Source of the DNA: Butyriboletus loyo
Taxonomy: Eukaryota; Basidiomycota; Agaricomycetes; Boletales; Boletaceae
Assembly (NCBI GenBank): GCA_038093515.1
Contig: JBBPSI010000397.1
Span: 1 to 15,798 of the forward strand
Length of the DNA: 15,798 nt
Direction of reading: 5' to 3'
Below the pieces are notes generated by a model. That model searched no databases, was not told the origin of the DNA, and saw only the letters and a program-made list of their open reading frames with translations. Shown here piece by piece: positions 1 through 8,413 of this stretch; within the stretch, counting starts at the first letter, position 1; every line of letters begins with the position of its first letter. Both the position numbers and the translations under genes were made by a program.

Positions 1-1095
1 GCTTGGTAGGCTTTCCTTAGGTCTGCAGGTGAGGTCGCTCGTTTCGACCTTCTTAATGTCGGCTTCATATCGGCAGCTGGCTTCTTTTCATCTTGGCCTC
101 TGGACTTCTTTCTCCAGAGGGCAATCAACTTGGGTTCATAAATGGCTCTCTTAATACTGCCCCAGGGGTCATCTCCTCCTTGGGTTCGGCAGTAGTCTCT
201 TTTGTTACTTGTGCGGGTACTGGTGTCGGCACGAGCTTCCTTGCGAGCGCGGGTTTCCTCACGAGAGGGTGTCGGTGTACAAACGGCTTGCTCCGTTGTA
301 CTAGCGTAAATCCCTCGGAGTCCACTGTTGGCTCGGGTTTACCTGTGCTCGACAGATATCGGCGATCGGTGAGACTCTGTCGATGAGAGGACGTGGGGTG
401 ATACATTCTGCCAGCGTCTTGGCGGGTTCCTCTTTCTTCTTGCCAAAGGCCTTCTCGAGGCATTGGCGGATTGTTTTTACTTATGCCTCTCGACTCCACA
501 GGGTCTGGAGGAGTTCCTTAACCGAGGGCTCCGACGTGGAGGCGGCTCGGACTTGTGACGGCGGCGGTATCAGGGAAGAGGCGCGTCTGGTGTTCCCAAT
601 GTTCCAGGCTCTCGCGAGAGGTGGTGGAATGTTCTTCTGCGCGGGGGAGGAAGAGGCACGCATGGCTCTCCCTATGGCTCTTGCCTTTTCGATAGGGGAG
701 CCAGTTCGGCGGGCTGCTCCCAAGGAGAGGGCTTTCTGAAGTGGGGTCTGTCGGGTGGCGGGGAAGGGGATTGCGCGTAAGTGCGCGACGGGGGAAGAGG
801 CACGCATGGCTCTTCCGATGGCTTTCGCTTTCTAAAGCGGGGAACGGCGGGTGACGAGAGTGAAGGGTGCTTCTGCCGCGGCAGGATGACGGTGGAAGGG
901 ATTTCGGCAATCTGCTCGCAAGCAGGTAGGGGTAGGGGCGGCGGGGGCTAAGGTGACTCTGTTGATGACGACGTCTTCCATCGGGTGTACATGGAAGGGA
1001 TTGTTGCAGTGGGGACGTTGGCAGGTCCACTGGACACGTTGTCCAAACTCCTCGGTCTTCTCAGCGAGAAGGGCGTATCGGTTGCTGAAGGACAT
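1..1095 (-). pseudogene. Broken Gag-like ORF of the minus-strand LTR retroelement (continues beyond the left edge)
   Basis: The first ATG after the LTR is at 1095 on the minus strand, 97 nt downstream of the LTR end. It opens a frame starting MSFSNRYALLAEKTEEFG. The frame meets a TAG at 832-834 and then continues open in the same frame to a TAA at 481-483. Coding-like sequence then moves to a second frame (about 499 to 125) and a third frame that is open to position 1. So the reading is broken by one stop and at least two frameshifts. Two cysteine/histidine motifs of form CX4CX4HXH are visible: one begins CQRPHC, the other CLRADC, and both continue with NPFH. A segment reading about (K/E)KA(K/R)AIGRAMRASS occurs twice. 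The phrase (E)GFTLV-R occurs in the later part. Position just behind an LTR is the main reason to call it Gag; no capsid domain is recognised. It could also be another N-terminal retroelement protein. Confidence 0.6.
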
Positions 1096-1179
1096 GGCGA
1101 TCTCGGGGCGACTTCGCAAAGTTGGAGATGGCGGCGGGCTGGGGGCGGCTTTACTGTTGGAGAACAGAAGCAGGAAGAG

Positions 1180-1189
1180 AGCTAATTCT
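1180..1189 (-). other. Putative self-priming primer-binding site
   Basis: On the minus strand, AGAATTAGCT begins 2 nt after the LTR end. Its reverse complement, AGCTAATTCT, is found once inside the LTR at 1427-1418, about 36 nt after the start of the TATA box, where the RNA 5' end would be expected. Complementarity stops exactly at both ends of the 10-mer. Tf1/sushi-group elements prime cDNA synthesis with their own mRNA 5' end in this geometry. No tRNA-type TGG primer site is seen here. Confidence 0.6.
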
Positions 1190-1454
1190 TTTGTTACGCT
1201 GATAGCGCACAATAACTAGCAGCGAGCACTTGACTAGGGGCTCGAGCCTAATAAGGAAATAGCCGACTCGCGTAGACGACGCTATCGGGTGTCTTGCAAA
1301 GCAAGTGTCGGCGAGATCTTGTGTGGTGGCGACCAGACGAGATCGAGCAGGCTCTTATCGGCTTTATCGGCAAGAGATGGGTATATTGCTAGATTACTAT
1401 GCACTTGGTAGATGCGTAGAATTAGCTAGAGAACTCGTACTACTCTAAGTGCGA

Positions 1455-1464
1455 GTATATATAC
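1455..1464 (-). promoter_or_regulatory. TATA box of the minus-strand LTR
   Basis: The palindromic GTATATATAC lies about 36 nt upstream (minus strand) of the putative RNA start at 1427. It is the only strong TATA sequence in the LTR. Confidence 0.5.
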
Positions 1465-1735
1465 TAATGTCTATCGTGCACAGACCGAGCTGTGCGTGGC
1501 AGCGAAGGGCTAAGGGCTATGAGTCTGTCCGAGTCATAGCGGCGAAAGGGGAAGCGGCAAAGTGCCGGTAACGAGGGAGCGAAGCTCCGAGTAAGATGGC
1601 GACATCGTCAGCGAATAAGAAGTGCTGAACGTGAAGTGACGATGTCCATGAGGCCGGCCCCACAGGGCGAAGGGTGCGCGAACGGCGGAGCCCTTGGATA
1701 CGGGTCTCGACGCGAAGGTACGAACGCGTCGTAAT

Positions 1736-1757
1736 CTAGTCACGTGCTAGTCACGTG
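1736..1757. repeat. Tandem 11-bp repeat carrying two CACGTG E-boxes
   Basis: CTAGTCACGTG occurs twice without a gap (1736-1746 and 1747-1757). Each copy contains the palindrome CACGTG, the binding core of many bHLH factors. It lies in the U3 part of the LTR, upstream of the TATA box, so it may be an element enhancer (inference). Confidence 0.55.
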
Positions 1758-2013
1758 ATGTAAGAAATGTCATTGGTCAAATAAAAAGGGACGCGACAGC
1801 TCAGCTGAGGGTCCGGCCCGACGGGGCGAGAAGACAGGGGCTATCTTGGTGCAACGGCACAGAGACTTGCAGGAACGACCGGGGAAGTGGATAACGTCCA
1901 CTAGGCGACTAAGGAGCGGGCGATGGGCGGCATCGCAAGACGGCGGGGGCGGCGGGGACGCGTGAGCGTGGGAAAACGAGTGGCGGGGTACGCTTAGGGG
2001 TAAAACTGTAACA

Positions 2014-2274
2014 ATAGGTTTCCGTCAGACTGAACCAACTATTTTATTTGGTGATAATCAATTGGCCTTAGCAATAGCAAATAATAATCAATATCATCAG
2101 CATTCCAAGTACTTTAATATTCGTAGCCATTTTATCTGAGATAAGATAAGATTAGGGTCTACCAACGTACGGTATTATCCGACCGCTCAAATGACAGCAG
2201 ACATTTTTACCAAAGCGTTGCCCAAGCCGAAACACCACCAACACACTGCCGAACTCGGCCTGAGCTCGGCTTGA
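2014..2274 (+). pseudogene. Ty1/copia polyprotein fragment: RNase H domain, 3' end
   Basis: Read in the frame starting at 2014, the segment gives a copia-type RNase H tail. It contains EPTILFGDNQLALAIANN, then QHSKYFNIRSHFI, then YYPTAQMTADIFTKALPKPK, ending at TGA 2272-2274. The order GDNQ, then the H-SK-F-I-HF block, then T-ADIFTK is the known C-terminal signature of copia integrase-RT-RNase H polyproteins. One in-frame TGA at 2137-2139 stands where family members usually have Arg, consistent with CGA to TGA. The 5' part is missing because another LTR element starts at 2013. A purine tract and an LTR follow directly. Confidence 0.88.
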
Positions 2275-2281
2275 GGGGGAG
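2271..2281 (+). other. Polypurine tract of the copia element
   Basis: The run TTGAGGGGGAG overlaps the stop codon of the RNase H frame and ends directly before the TGTTGAAG that opens the 3' LTR. This is the expected place for the plus-strand primer of copia elements. Confidence 0.6.
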
Positions 2282-2364
2282 TGTTGAAGCCTATACGGTC
2301 ACGTGGTAACAAGCCGACAGGCCGAAGACCCGACTGACCAATCATATCAAATATGTAGATCTAG

Positions 2365-2372
2365 TATATAAA
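2365..2372 (+). promoter_or_regulatory. TATA box in the copia LTR
   Basis: TATATAAA about 84 nt into the LTR, suitable as the U3 promoter. The element downstream is a solo end, so any transcript would run into 2639 onward. Confidence 0.45.
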
Positions 2373-2551
2373 CTAGATAGCGGACTCTCAATAGGATAAC
2401 GCGTATTGCCCCCAAACTCTCATCTAAGCGCATTCACAATCGTCTCACGCTATCCAGCCCTTGAGACATCACTACTATATTCGTCTGCTTATATAACACA
2501 CATCGTGTTGCGTCCGTGTACGCATACTACTATACATTCGTAATCTCCCAG

Positions 2552-2596
2552 AAAGATAAAGATAGAGATAAAGATAAAGATAAAGATAAAGATAAG
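2552..2596 (+). repeat. GATAAA microsatellite
   Basis: About seven tandem units of AAAGAT/GATAAA with one GATAGA variant, inside the 3' part of the copia LTR. The plus strand also presents a run of GATA motifs. Confidence 0.9.
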
Positions 2597-2910
2597 CCAG
2601 ATACAGATAACGATCATCAAAAACAGAGTTTTCAACCAGGCGTTACTTCGGATCATCTTCATCACTTCGCGTCATTCCATCATTGACGGTACACACGCAG
2701 AACAAAGAACGACATCAAAAATGAGATAATGGGCGTTCGATTCCACATGGTTGCCATGTTTGTGTGGGTAAAGCCGGAGAAGCAAACTACCCCATGCGAA
2801 CCAGCGGCGTTTTTATGGCCGTAAATGCGAGTCGTGCGATGATGAGGTGGGCTTGATAGGATATGACAATAGGCTTGGCAATCGTTGTCCGTGAAGAACG
2901 AAATATGTAG

Positions 2911-3005
2911 TATGATACAAAAATCGATACCCGTTGCCCGCTTGTGCGTACATGGCAACCTGGGACGCGTCAGCGTTCAAACAAAGGCACCGCTGTTCTT
3001 GACAG
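2911..3005 (+). repeat. Diverged direct repeat, copy A
   Basis: This segment matches 3192-3275 at roughly three quarters of positions by eye. Shared blocks include GATAC, CTTGT-CGTACA, AGCGTT, GGCACCG-TGTTCTTGAC. On the minus strand the copy carries a stop and a frame slip relative to copy B. Confidence 0.6.
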
Positions 3006-3191
3006 GAATGGGGTGTGTGACAGCATGCGGAGTTCATTGACGCCATGTCGGGCAGCTGATGGGTAGTAGACACACCTGGCGCGAGTCAGCGTAGAGGAGC
3101 GAACGGCATTTCATGGTTGCGGACGCGACGAATGCGATGAGCTTTGAGCCTTGCAAATAGACTTGTCGTGAGTGCGTCCAGGGTCAAACGT

Positions 3192-3275
3192 GTGATACGA
3201 CGCATTGATGCGTGCTTGTCGTACACAGCCACTTGAGAGGCGAGCGTTGAAATGGAGGCACCGTTGTTCTTGACT
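3192..3275 (+). repeat. Diverged direct repeat, copy B
   Basis: Second copy, about 275 bp downstream of copy A. On the minus strand it lies within an open frame (3421 to 3086) that reads NNGASISTLASQVAVYDKH across the repeat. Copy A cannot be read through in the same frame. Confidence 0.6.
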
Positions 3276-4968
3276 GTTGACAGAACCAAGTATTTGACGG
3301 GCTGGAAACGCTGAAACGCGTGCCATGTTTCATGGGAAGCGGCCATGTGCGAGATTCGAATCGAAGTACTCGATTCCTGAATAAAAAAGGCATAAAAAGA
3401 TATCAGTGACGGACGCGTCATGAGTCTGGTGGTGAATGAGGTCACCGGGGTTGAAGTGGTCGATACGAATGACCAAAGTTTGCTCCTGGCAGTGAGGGTT
3501 TGACAGAGCTCTGATCTGCGATGGAAAGTAGGGCTAGATCACAGGAACGGGTGATTCCGGGCGAGGGTCGGGTACGAGAACCTTCCGGTACCTTACCATA
3601 CTGTCCGAAAGCCTATCAAAGCGAGACGGTTAGCCGAGTGGACTGCTAGAACCAAGGTATTGCTGAGGACCACTCACCGTAACGCACAGGACAGCGCTAT
3701 CTGCAGATGCATCTGGAAATGTGAAGCGTTCTGACGAACATCATTGGAAGGTGGTGGGGGATACGTACGAGCAGCTATATACCCACTTCAATTCAATGCA
3801 TTGCCATGACGTCCTGAATTGACATCCCGGATAACAGCGAGAAAAAAAATTCGAGGGTCATTCCTAGAATAAAAACCCCATAAAAACGGGGTACAATGTT
3901 GACTTTCCGACCACCTCGTCAGACGTTGAGAGACGATTACTGGGCTGTGTGAAATGCGACGGATGGCGTGTCGCTAGAAGGACTTAATGGGGTTCAAGGT
4001 TTCGCTCCCAAGCAGTCAGCTACGACGATAACAGGAAAAAAAAAGTGTCACTCCGACATTCAACGTATGATCAACCTTCATGGGTACGACATGTGACGTT
4101 GCAAAAAAAAACGATGATGTGATTCTGTATGGAGCACTGACAGATCGACTAGCCACTATGGTGGTGAGGCGCTACCGTATCAAGGGAATGTAATTGTTTA
4201 TCTGCGCGGGACCCGACGTCGTAAGTGTCAGCGAGGGATGGGAATTGTCTTGTCGGGCGTGGGGGTGGGTGTTGTCAGTGTGGTGACATTGTCAGCAACG
4301 ATGATCAATGACGGCACACCACTCAGTTCAGTTGGCGCTTGCGCATACTTGAAAAGGGTAGTACGTATGTACCGGCAAGGGCGTGGCGCGAATCAGAATA
4401 ACGGAACATTCTTCTATTTCATGGAGTAGTGACGTGGAAGTGCTCGTCGTCGCCGATAGCCTAGTGCCCGTCCACCGATGCGCATCGTGACTTGGATCAT
4501 AGCGAGATCGTTGATATCAGCTGGGATTGTCAGTGCGCGAACGCTATTAATACTGTACTGTGTGTGTTGCGCATGTAGAATGCCTTTGGAGTGATCCGGT
4601 GCCACATTGGGACGGCTTGTTATGGGTTGAGAATGGAATGATGGAAGTTGAGTCTACACAAGCAGGTGACTGAGATCGAACTCTATGAGCCTTTCACGAC
4701 CGGGCGACAAACTCTTACCTTGTCAAACGGTTGCAGTGGGGCCCTGCTGCCTCGAAAGCGTTCCAGAGTAAACGAGTTGCAACGCGGTTAACCGACGTCC
4801 TCGGGAAACGAGCGTGGGAAACGGCGCCTTTGTACCGCGCCACGGCCCCACTTGACCTCACCATTCTCGTTTTGATCCCATCACGGCTTTGTTTTTTCGC
4901 CCTTGCTTCGTCGGGGATCCTGGGGCGGACGTGACGACCGCGACGAACAACGACGACGACACCTAATC

Positions 4969-7900
4969 ATGGTGACAGCTATGTCGAGAATGTCGCTCGA
5001 CCCGCCGCCGTCTCTCATCAATCTCCCCCCACTGGTGATCCCACACGCCCTACCTAATCCCCATGCCAGAGTCCCAGACCTCGCCCCTGCAGCCCATTCC
5101 CAAACTCGCCGTGTGTCCTCAGAGTCACAACCTCCTGGACGTGCCTCGCCCTCACCCCGGGTGTCGCGGCGCACGCCTGTACCCTTCCTCCTCGAAGCCT
5201 TTCCTGCTCCACCCAGTCATATTCCTGGGACGCCAACCAGTGTTCCGCCAACCAGTCTTTTGAATAGCCCGTCCCTCCTCGCGTCTACGACCAGTTGGTT
5301 GGCTTCGGCGTCAGCTATCTCTCCAGTATCTACGAACCCCGTCGCCCCTTCGAATTCCAATGCGATGTCACCATGTTCACCCAAGTCCGCTGCTGCAACC
5401 TTACTGCCGCACAGCAACCCACCTCCGTCGTCGCCTCCTACTGGTCCCCTGCCGCCTATCCCTGGACCTTCCTCTGTCACGCGAGACCTCTTCACGCCAC
5501 ATCGTGCATTGCAAACAGATGCCCGCTCTGCGTCACCCGCCCTCTCGAGGACCGAGTCTCAACGATCACAGTCTCGTTCAGAATCACGGCCACGGCTATC
5601 TCTCGACGGTAACGAGCCGGTGCGTGGGAGACGCAGACAAGGTTCATTGTCCTCACTGCGGAATCCCGTACACCCAATGGGTGAACAGAATGAAACGATA
5701 GCGGAGGAACCTGCGGAGGAGCCTTGCCCGCCCTCGGCCGCACCACAATCACCTTTATCCTTGAGCTCAGTCGCTGAGAGGAAGAGCCATGATCAATCGC
5801 GGGGTGGTAGTCTTGATATTCTCGGTCCTCCCATCTCCCGCGTAGCTGCTACCCCTCTTCTCCGTCCAGATGAAAAACCGTATGCTGAGGACTCGATCGC
5901 TCGTATCGATATGAGCGATCTAAACGCGATCAAATCGGACCATGAGGGCGAGGGTGACGACCCGGTTTCTCGTCTATTTCCGCGATTTCCACCTCTCCCC
6001 CATTCACAACCACAAAGTCCTATTGAGCGCCCTCGCTATGTCCAGGCGCCGCGTAAACCGAGCGAGTCTTCGGATCACTCCATACACGTGCCTTCTATCT
6101 CCGAAGACGTGGATATGAGGGATCGTGCCATGTCTCCGGAGATCACGCAAATAATATCGGTGACACCCCGCGTGCGAAAGCGCTCGACACCGTCGCGCTC
6201 ACGTGATTCGAGTCGCACGCGGAGTCGAATGGCAGGTGAGGTACCGCCGGTGCCAACAAGCTCTCACATATCCAAGACTCCGCTAGTCACGAAAGCGGCA
6301 AGGCTGAGTGGAGACGATGAAGCAAACGAGTCGGATTCGAGTCTTGATCTGCACACGCCGCTGCCGTGGGTGTCGCGTTTCAGACATCTCTTGGGCTTTG
6401 CAGCTAAACTTGAACTCTTTCCAGCCAATTGATGTTGCGTCATGGGATGCTCTCTCCCAACTCCAAACTACTGCCACAGTTGGAAGGGGATCCGGCGCGA
6501 TTCAGTATCATGTCTGGCTTGTCTTCGTCGTCCTATGTATCCAACGCGTCGAACCTTTCGCTGATGTCGACGACAAGCACGAGCTCGAAGCATCGCAAGG
6601 ACGCGAGGGATACGCCACAACGGAGGGTCAGGCACCGCGACGGTAAATTGCTGCAGGGTGGCATTGGATTGACGACTGGGCTTGGGTGGAGTGATAGGTC
6701 GGTGTCTTCTTTCTTTCTCGGTCGGTGGCGGGAGGAGATGGATGGAGTAGAGGGAAAAGATGGCGTGTTTGTCGCTTATCCGCTCGGTGTCGATCGACGA
6801 CCGTGCCGAGCGTTGCCGTTGGCTGACTTCTTTCTTGCGTCTCCTCGTGTCCTCCTTTTCCGGTCACTGACGATGTCACGTGTTTTTGCAGCGAAGACGA
6901 AGATGCGCCGTCTCAGCTCACTCGACGCGTGTCCGGCCTCGTCTTGTCCCGCCGTGCATCCTCCTCCTCCGTCGCCTCCACCCACACCTCCCACTCAATC
7001 GCAAACTCACCCAACCCACTCGCCAGGTCCATCTCCCACAGCATCCTCCGCGAGGTCGACGAGTACGAACACGGACACAATCCCGACGAGTTTGGCTATT
7101 CTCCTCGCTCCAGCATAGCAACACGGAGCCTGCCGTCCAGGAGCAAACCTGTCAGTCGCGTCGGAAGCGTCCGTAGCACAGGTTCGTCCCTCGGGCGTTA
7201 CAGCACCTACTCCGCTTCCTCCTTTACTTCCACTGGTCTTCGTACAAGAGCCGCTTCTGGTTCGGAATCCAGCGTATACGCTGCCTCCCTCGCTTCCAAG
7301 ACAGACAGCTTGACCTCTGAGGGGAACACTGGGCTCATGCCAGGCATTCGCGAATACGATGATGGCGTAACGCCAACACGGGCCGCATTTGGGTGCCCCA
7401 GTCCCGGCAGCCTCGGTGCCGACCCCCATACGCCGAGCAGCACAGCCTCCTCAGGCAGTCTCCCATTCCCAGCCACCCCCGAGAGCGCCGAGGGAATCCC
7501 ACAGCTACAACCGGCATACGATCAGGACAAGGTCCTTCCCCCCCTCCCTCCCAGCGCAAAGGGCAAGTACCCTTTCTCCCTCGGCCTCCCATCGCAATCG
7601 GCCGGGTTGCAGCGTCCACGCACCTATTCAAATACGTCTTCGGTGTCCAATAGCTCGACGCTTGGTGTACCTCCCGGCGATGTCAAGTTGAGAAGTGCTT
7701 CCCCAACGTCGACACCGAGACAGTCGCTTGTTGATCGGCATGCGAAAACAGCTATCCCGGTAGGGTCACCGCGTCCGTCCATCGGTGGCACTCCGAGACC
7801 ATCTTCGACTATTCCGAGGCCATCTTTGACTATTCCAACATCGCCTTTGTCTACCCAATCTCCAGCGTCAGGACTGCCGCGACCGACCACGCCGTCGTTG

Positions 7901-8413
7901 TCCAATAATGCAAACGCCGGCCAGGCATATACACCTCGCCCTCTCAGGCTTGTGAGCCGCAGTTCTCCACTATCATTCTCTACTTTACCAGCTAATATTT
8001 CTCTCTCCAACCAGGCGGAGCTAAATCAGTCACCCGTCAAGGTTCTCCAGCCCGGCGAACAACCCCCGCGGCCTGGTCAGGTACTGGCATACAACCGGAA
8101 TGTACATGACCAACACAAACTACGCACACTCTCTGTGAATACCGGGCCCAATCGCGCACAAGTGTCCGTGGTCTCACCAGGAGGTGCACAGACGTTGTTT
8201 ATGCCGTCGCCAGGGGCTGCTTCCGCTCCGAGTTCGGCCATATCAACACCGATCACTGTTCGTTCGCAGTCACCTCTACCAAGTTCAAGCCCAGGCGGGG
8301 AGGGTTTTCGTCCGAGACCTAGGATAGGCACGGGTATGACGTATCGGACTAACCTGAGTGTGGGTGCCGTGACTGCGAATAGGATTCGGGTCCCATCAAC
8401 GGCTCCGAGGTAG
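4969..8413 (+). CDS. Ser/Pro/Arg-rich, probably disordered protein with a conserved central motif (1063 aa)
   Basis: Three exons fit: 4969-6365, 6425-6697 and 6892-8413, totalling 3192 nt. Intron 1 (59 nt) runs GTGGGT to CCAG with branch GCTAAAC. Intron 2 (194 nt) runs GTCGGT to GCAG with branch CACTGAC. Joining restores one frame and two compact blocks: SDSSLDLHTPLP at residues 455-466 leading into LSPNSKLLP, and GGIGLTTGLGWSD (about 544-556) leading into SEDEDAP across intron 2. I believe the second block recurs in uncharacterised basidiomycete proteins (memory, unverified). The rest is low-complexity Ser, Pro and Arg, with many SP/TP phosphosite-like pairs and RS dipeptides around residues 190-230 and 410-430. 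No signal peptide, membrane segment or catalytic domain is seen. SxIP-type tetrapeptides TAIP (843-846) and STIP (862-865) lie in a basic Ser/Pro stretch. The start ATG at 4969 is the first in frame; ATGs at 4981 and 4990 are alternatives. Function is unknown; a scaffold or cytoskeletal adaptor is only a guess. Confidence 0.75.

Larger units (their letters stand above)
1192..2013 (-). mobile_element. Long terminal repeat (5' LTR of a minus-strand, probably Ty3/gypsy chromovirus-like element)
   Basis: On the minus strand this 822-nt segment begins TGTTACAG at 2013 and ends GTAACA at 1192, giving perfect 6-bp TG...CA inverted ends. Immediately outside its 5' end (plus strand from 2014) lies in-frame copia RNase H sequence, which fixes that boundary. 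On the other side come a primer-binding-like site and a Gag-like ORF. A TATA box at 1455-1464 and a putative RNA start at 1427 divide it into U3 of about 587 nt and R-U5 of about 236 nt. The second LTR would lie left of the window. Assignment to Ty3/gypsy rests on the self-priming arrangement, not on a visible pol gene. Confidence 0.72.
2282..2638 (+). mobile_element. 3' LTR of the Ty1/copia element
   Basis: The left end TGTTGAAG is fixed by the polypurine tract. The right end is placed at TTTTCAACCA because it is an imperfect inverted match to TGTTGAA and ends in CA, giving about 357 bp. The right boundary is less certain because no second copy is available in the window. A TATA box lies at 2365-2372 and a GATAAA microsatellite near the 3' end. 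Confidence 0.65.
2639..4968. other. Intergenic stretch without a defensible gene
   Basis: This 2.3-kb stretch contains only short open frames. The most protein-like are on the minus strand: an ATG frame from 3421 to 3086 (about 111 codons) and a frame from 4605 to 4414. Neither has recognisable domains, and splice partners could not be placed. Three A-runs (3842-3849, about 4035-4044, 4102-4110) read as T-tracts on the minus strand. A decayed direct repeat occupies 2911-3005 and 3192-3275. The last 200 bases before 4969 are pyrimidine-rich and probably include the promoter and 5' leader of the next gene; no TATA box is seen there. Confidence 0.5.

Noticed and set aside
93..1219. Plus-strand open frames across the left edge
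   Set aside because: They lie opposite the Gag-like ORF, have low-complexity translations and show no domain.
1534..1743. Minus-strand 69-codon frame inside the LTR
   Set aside because: Lies in U3 upstream of the element's promoter; no ATG-supported product of note.
3618..3740. tRNA-Ser/Leu-like A box (TTAGCCGAGTGG at 3630-3641) with a nearby GGACTGCTA
   Set aside because: No B box GGTTCGAATCC, no acceptor-stem partner and no T-arm follow; at most a decayed tRNA-derived fragment.
3885..3895. Weak ACCCC...GGGGT hairpin around 3876-3893
   Set aside because: Only 5 bp of stem; expected by chance.
4238..4429. Plus-strand 63-codon frame
   Set aside because: Short, no domain, and overlapped by an equally good minus-strand frame; no way to choose.
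6929..8413. Stand-alone 494-codon gene
   Set aside because: Its first codon is GTG, and splicing from 6697 to 6892 joins it in phase to the preceding exons.
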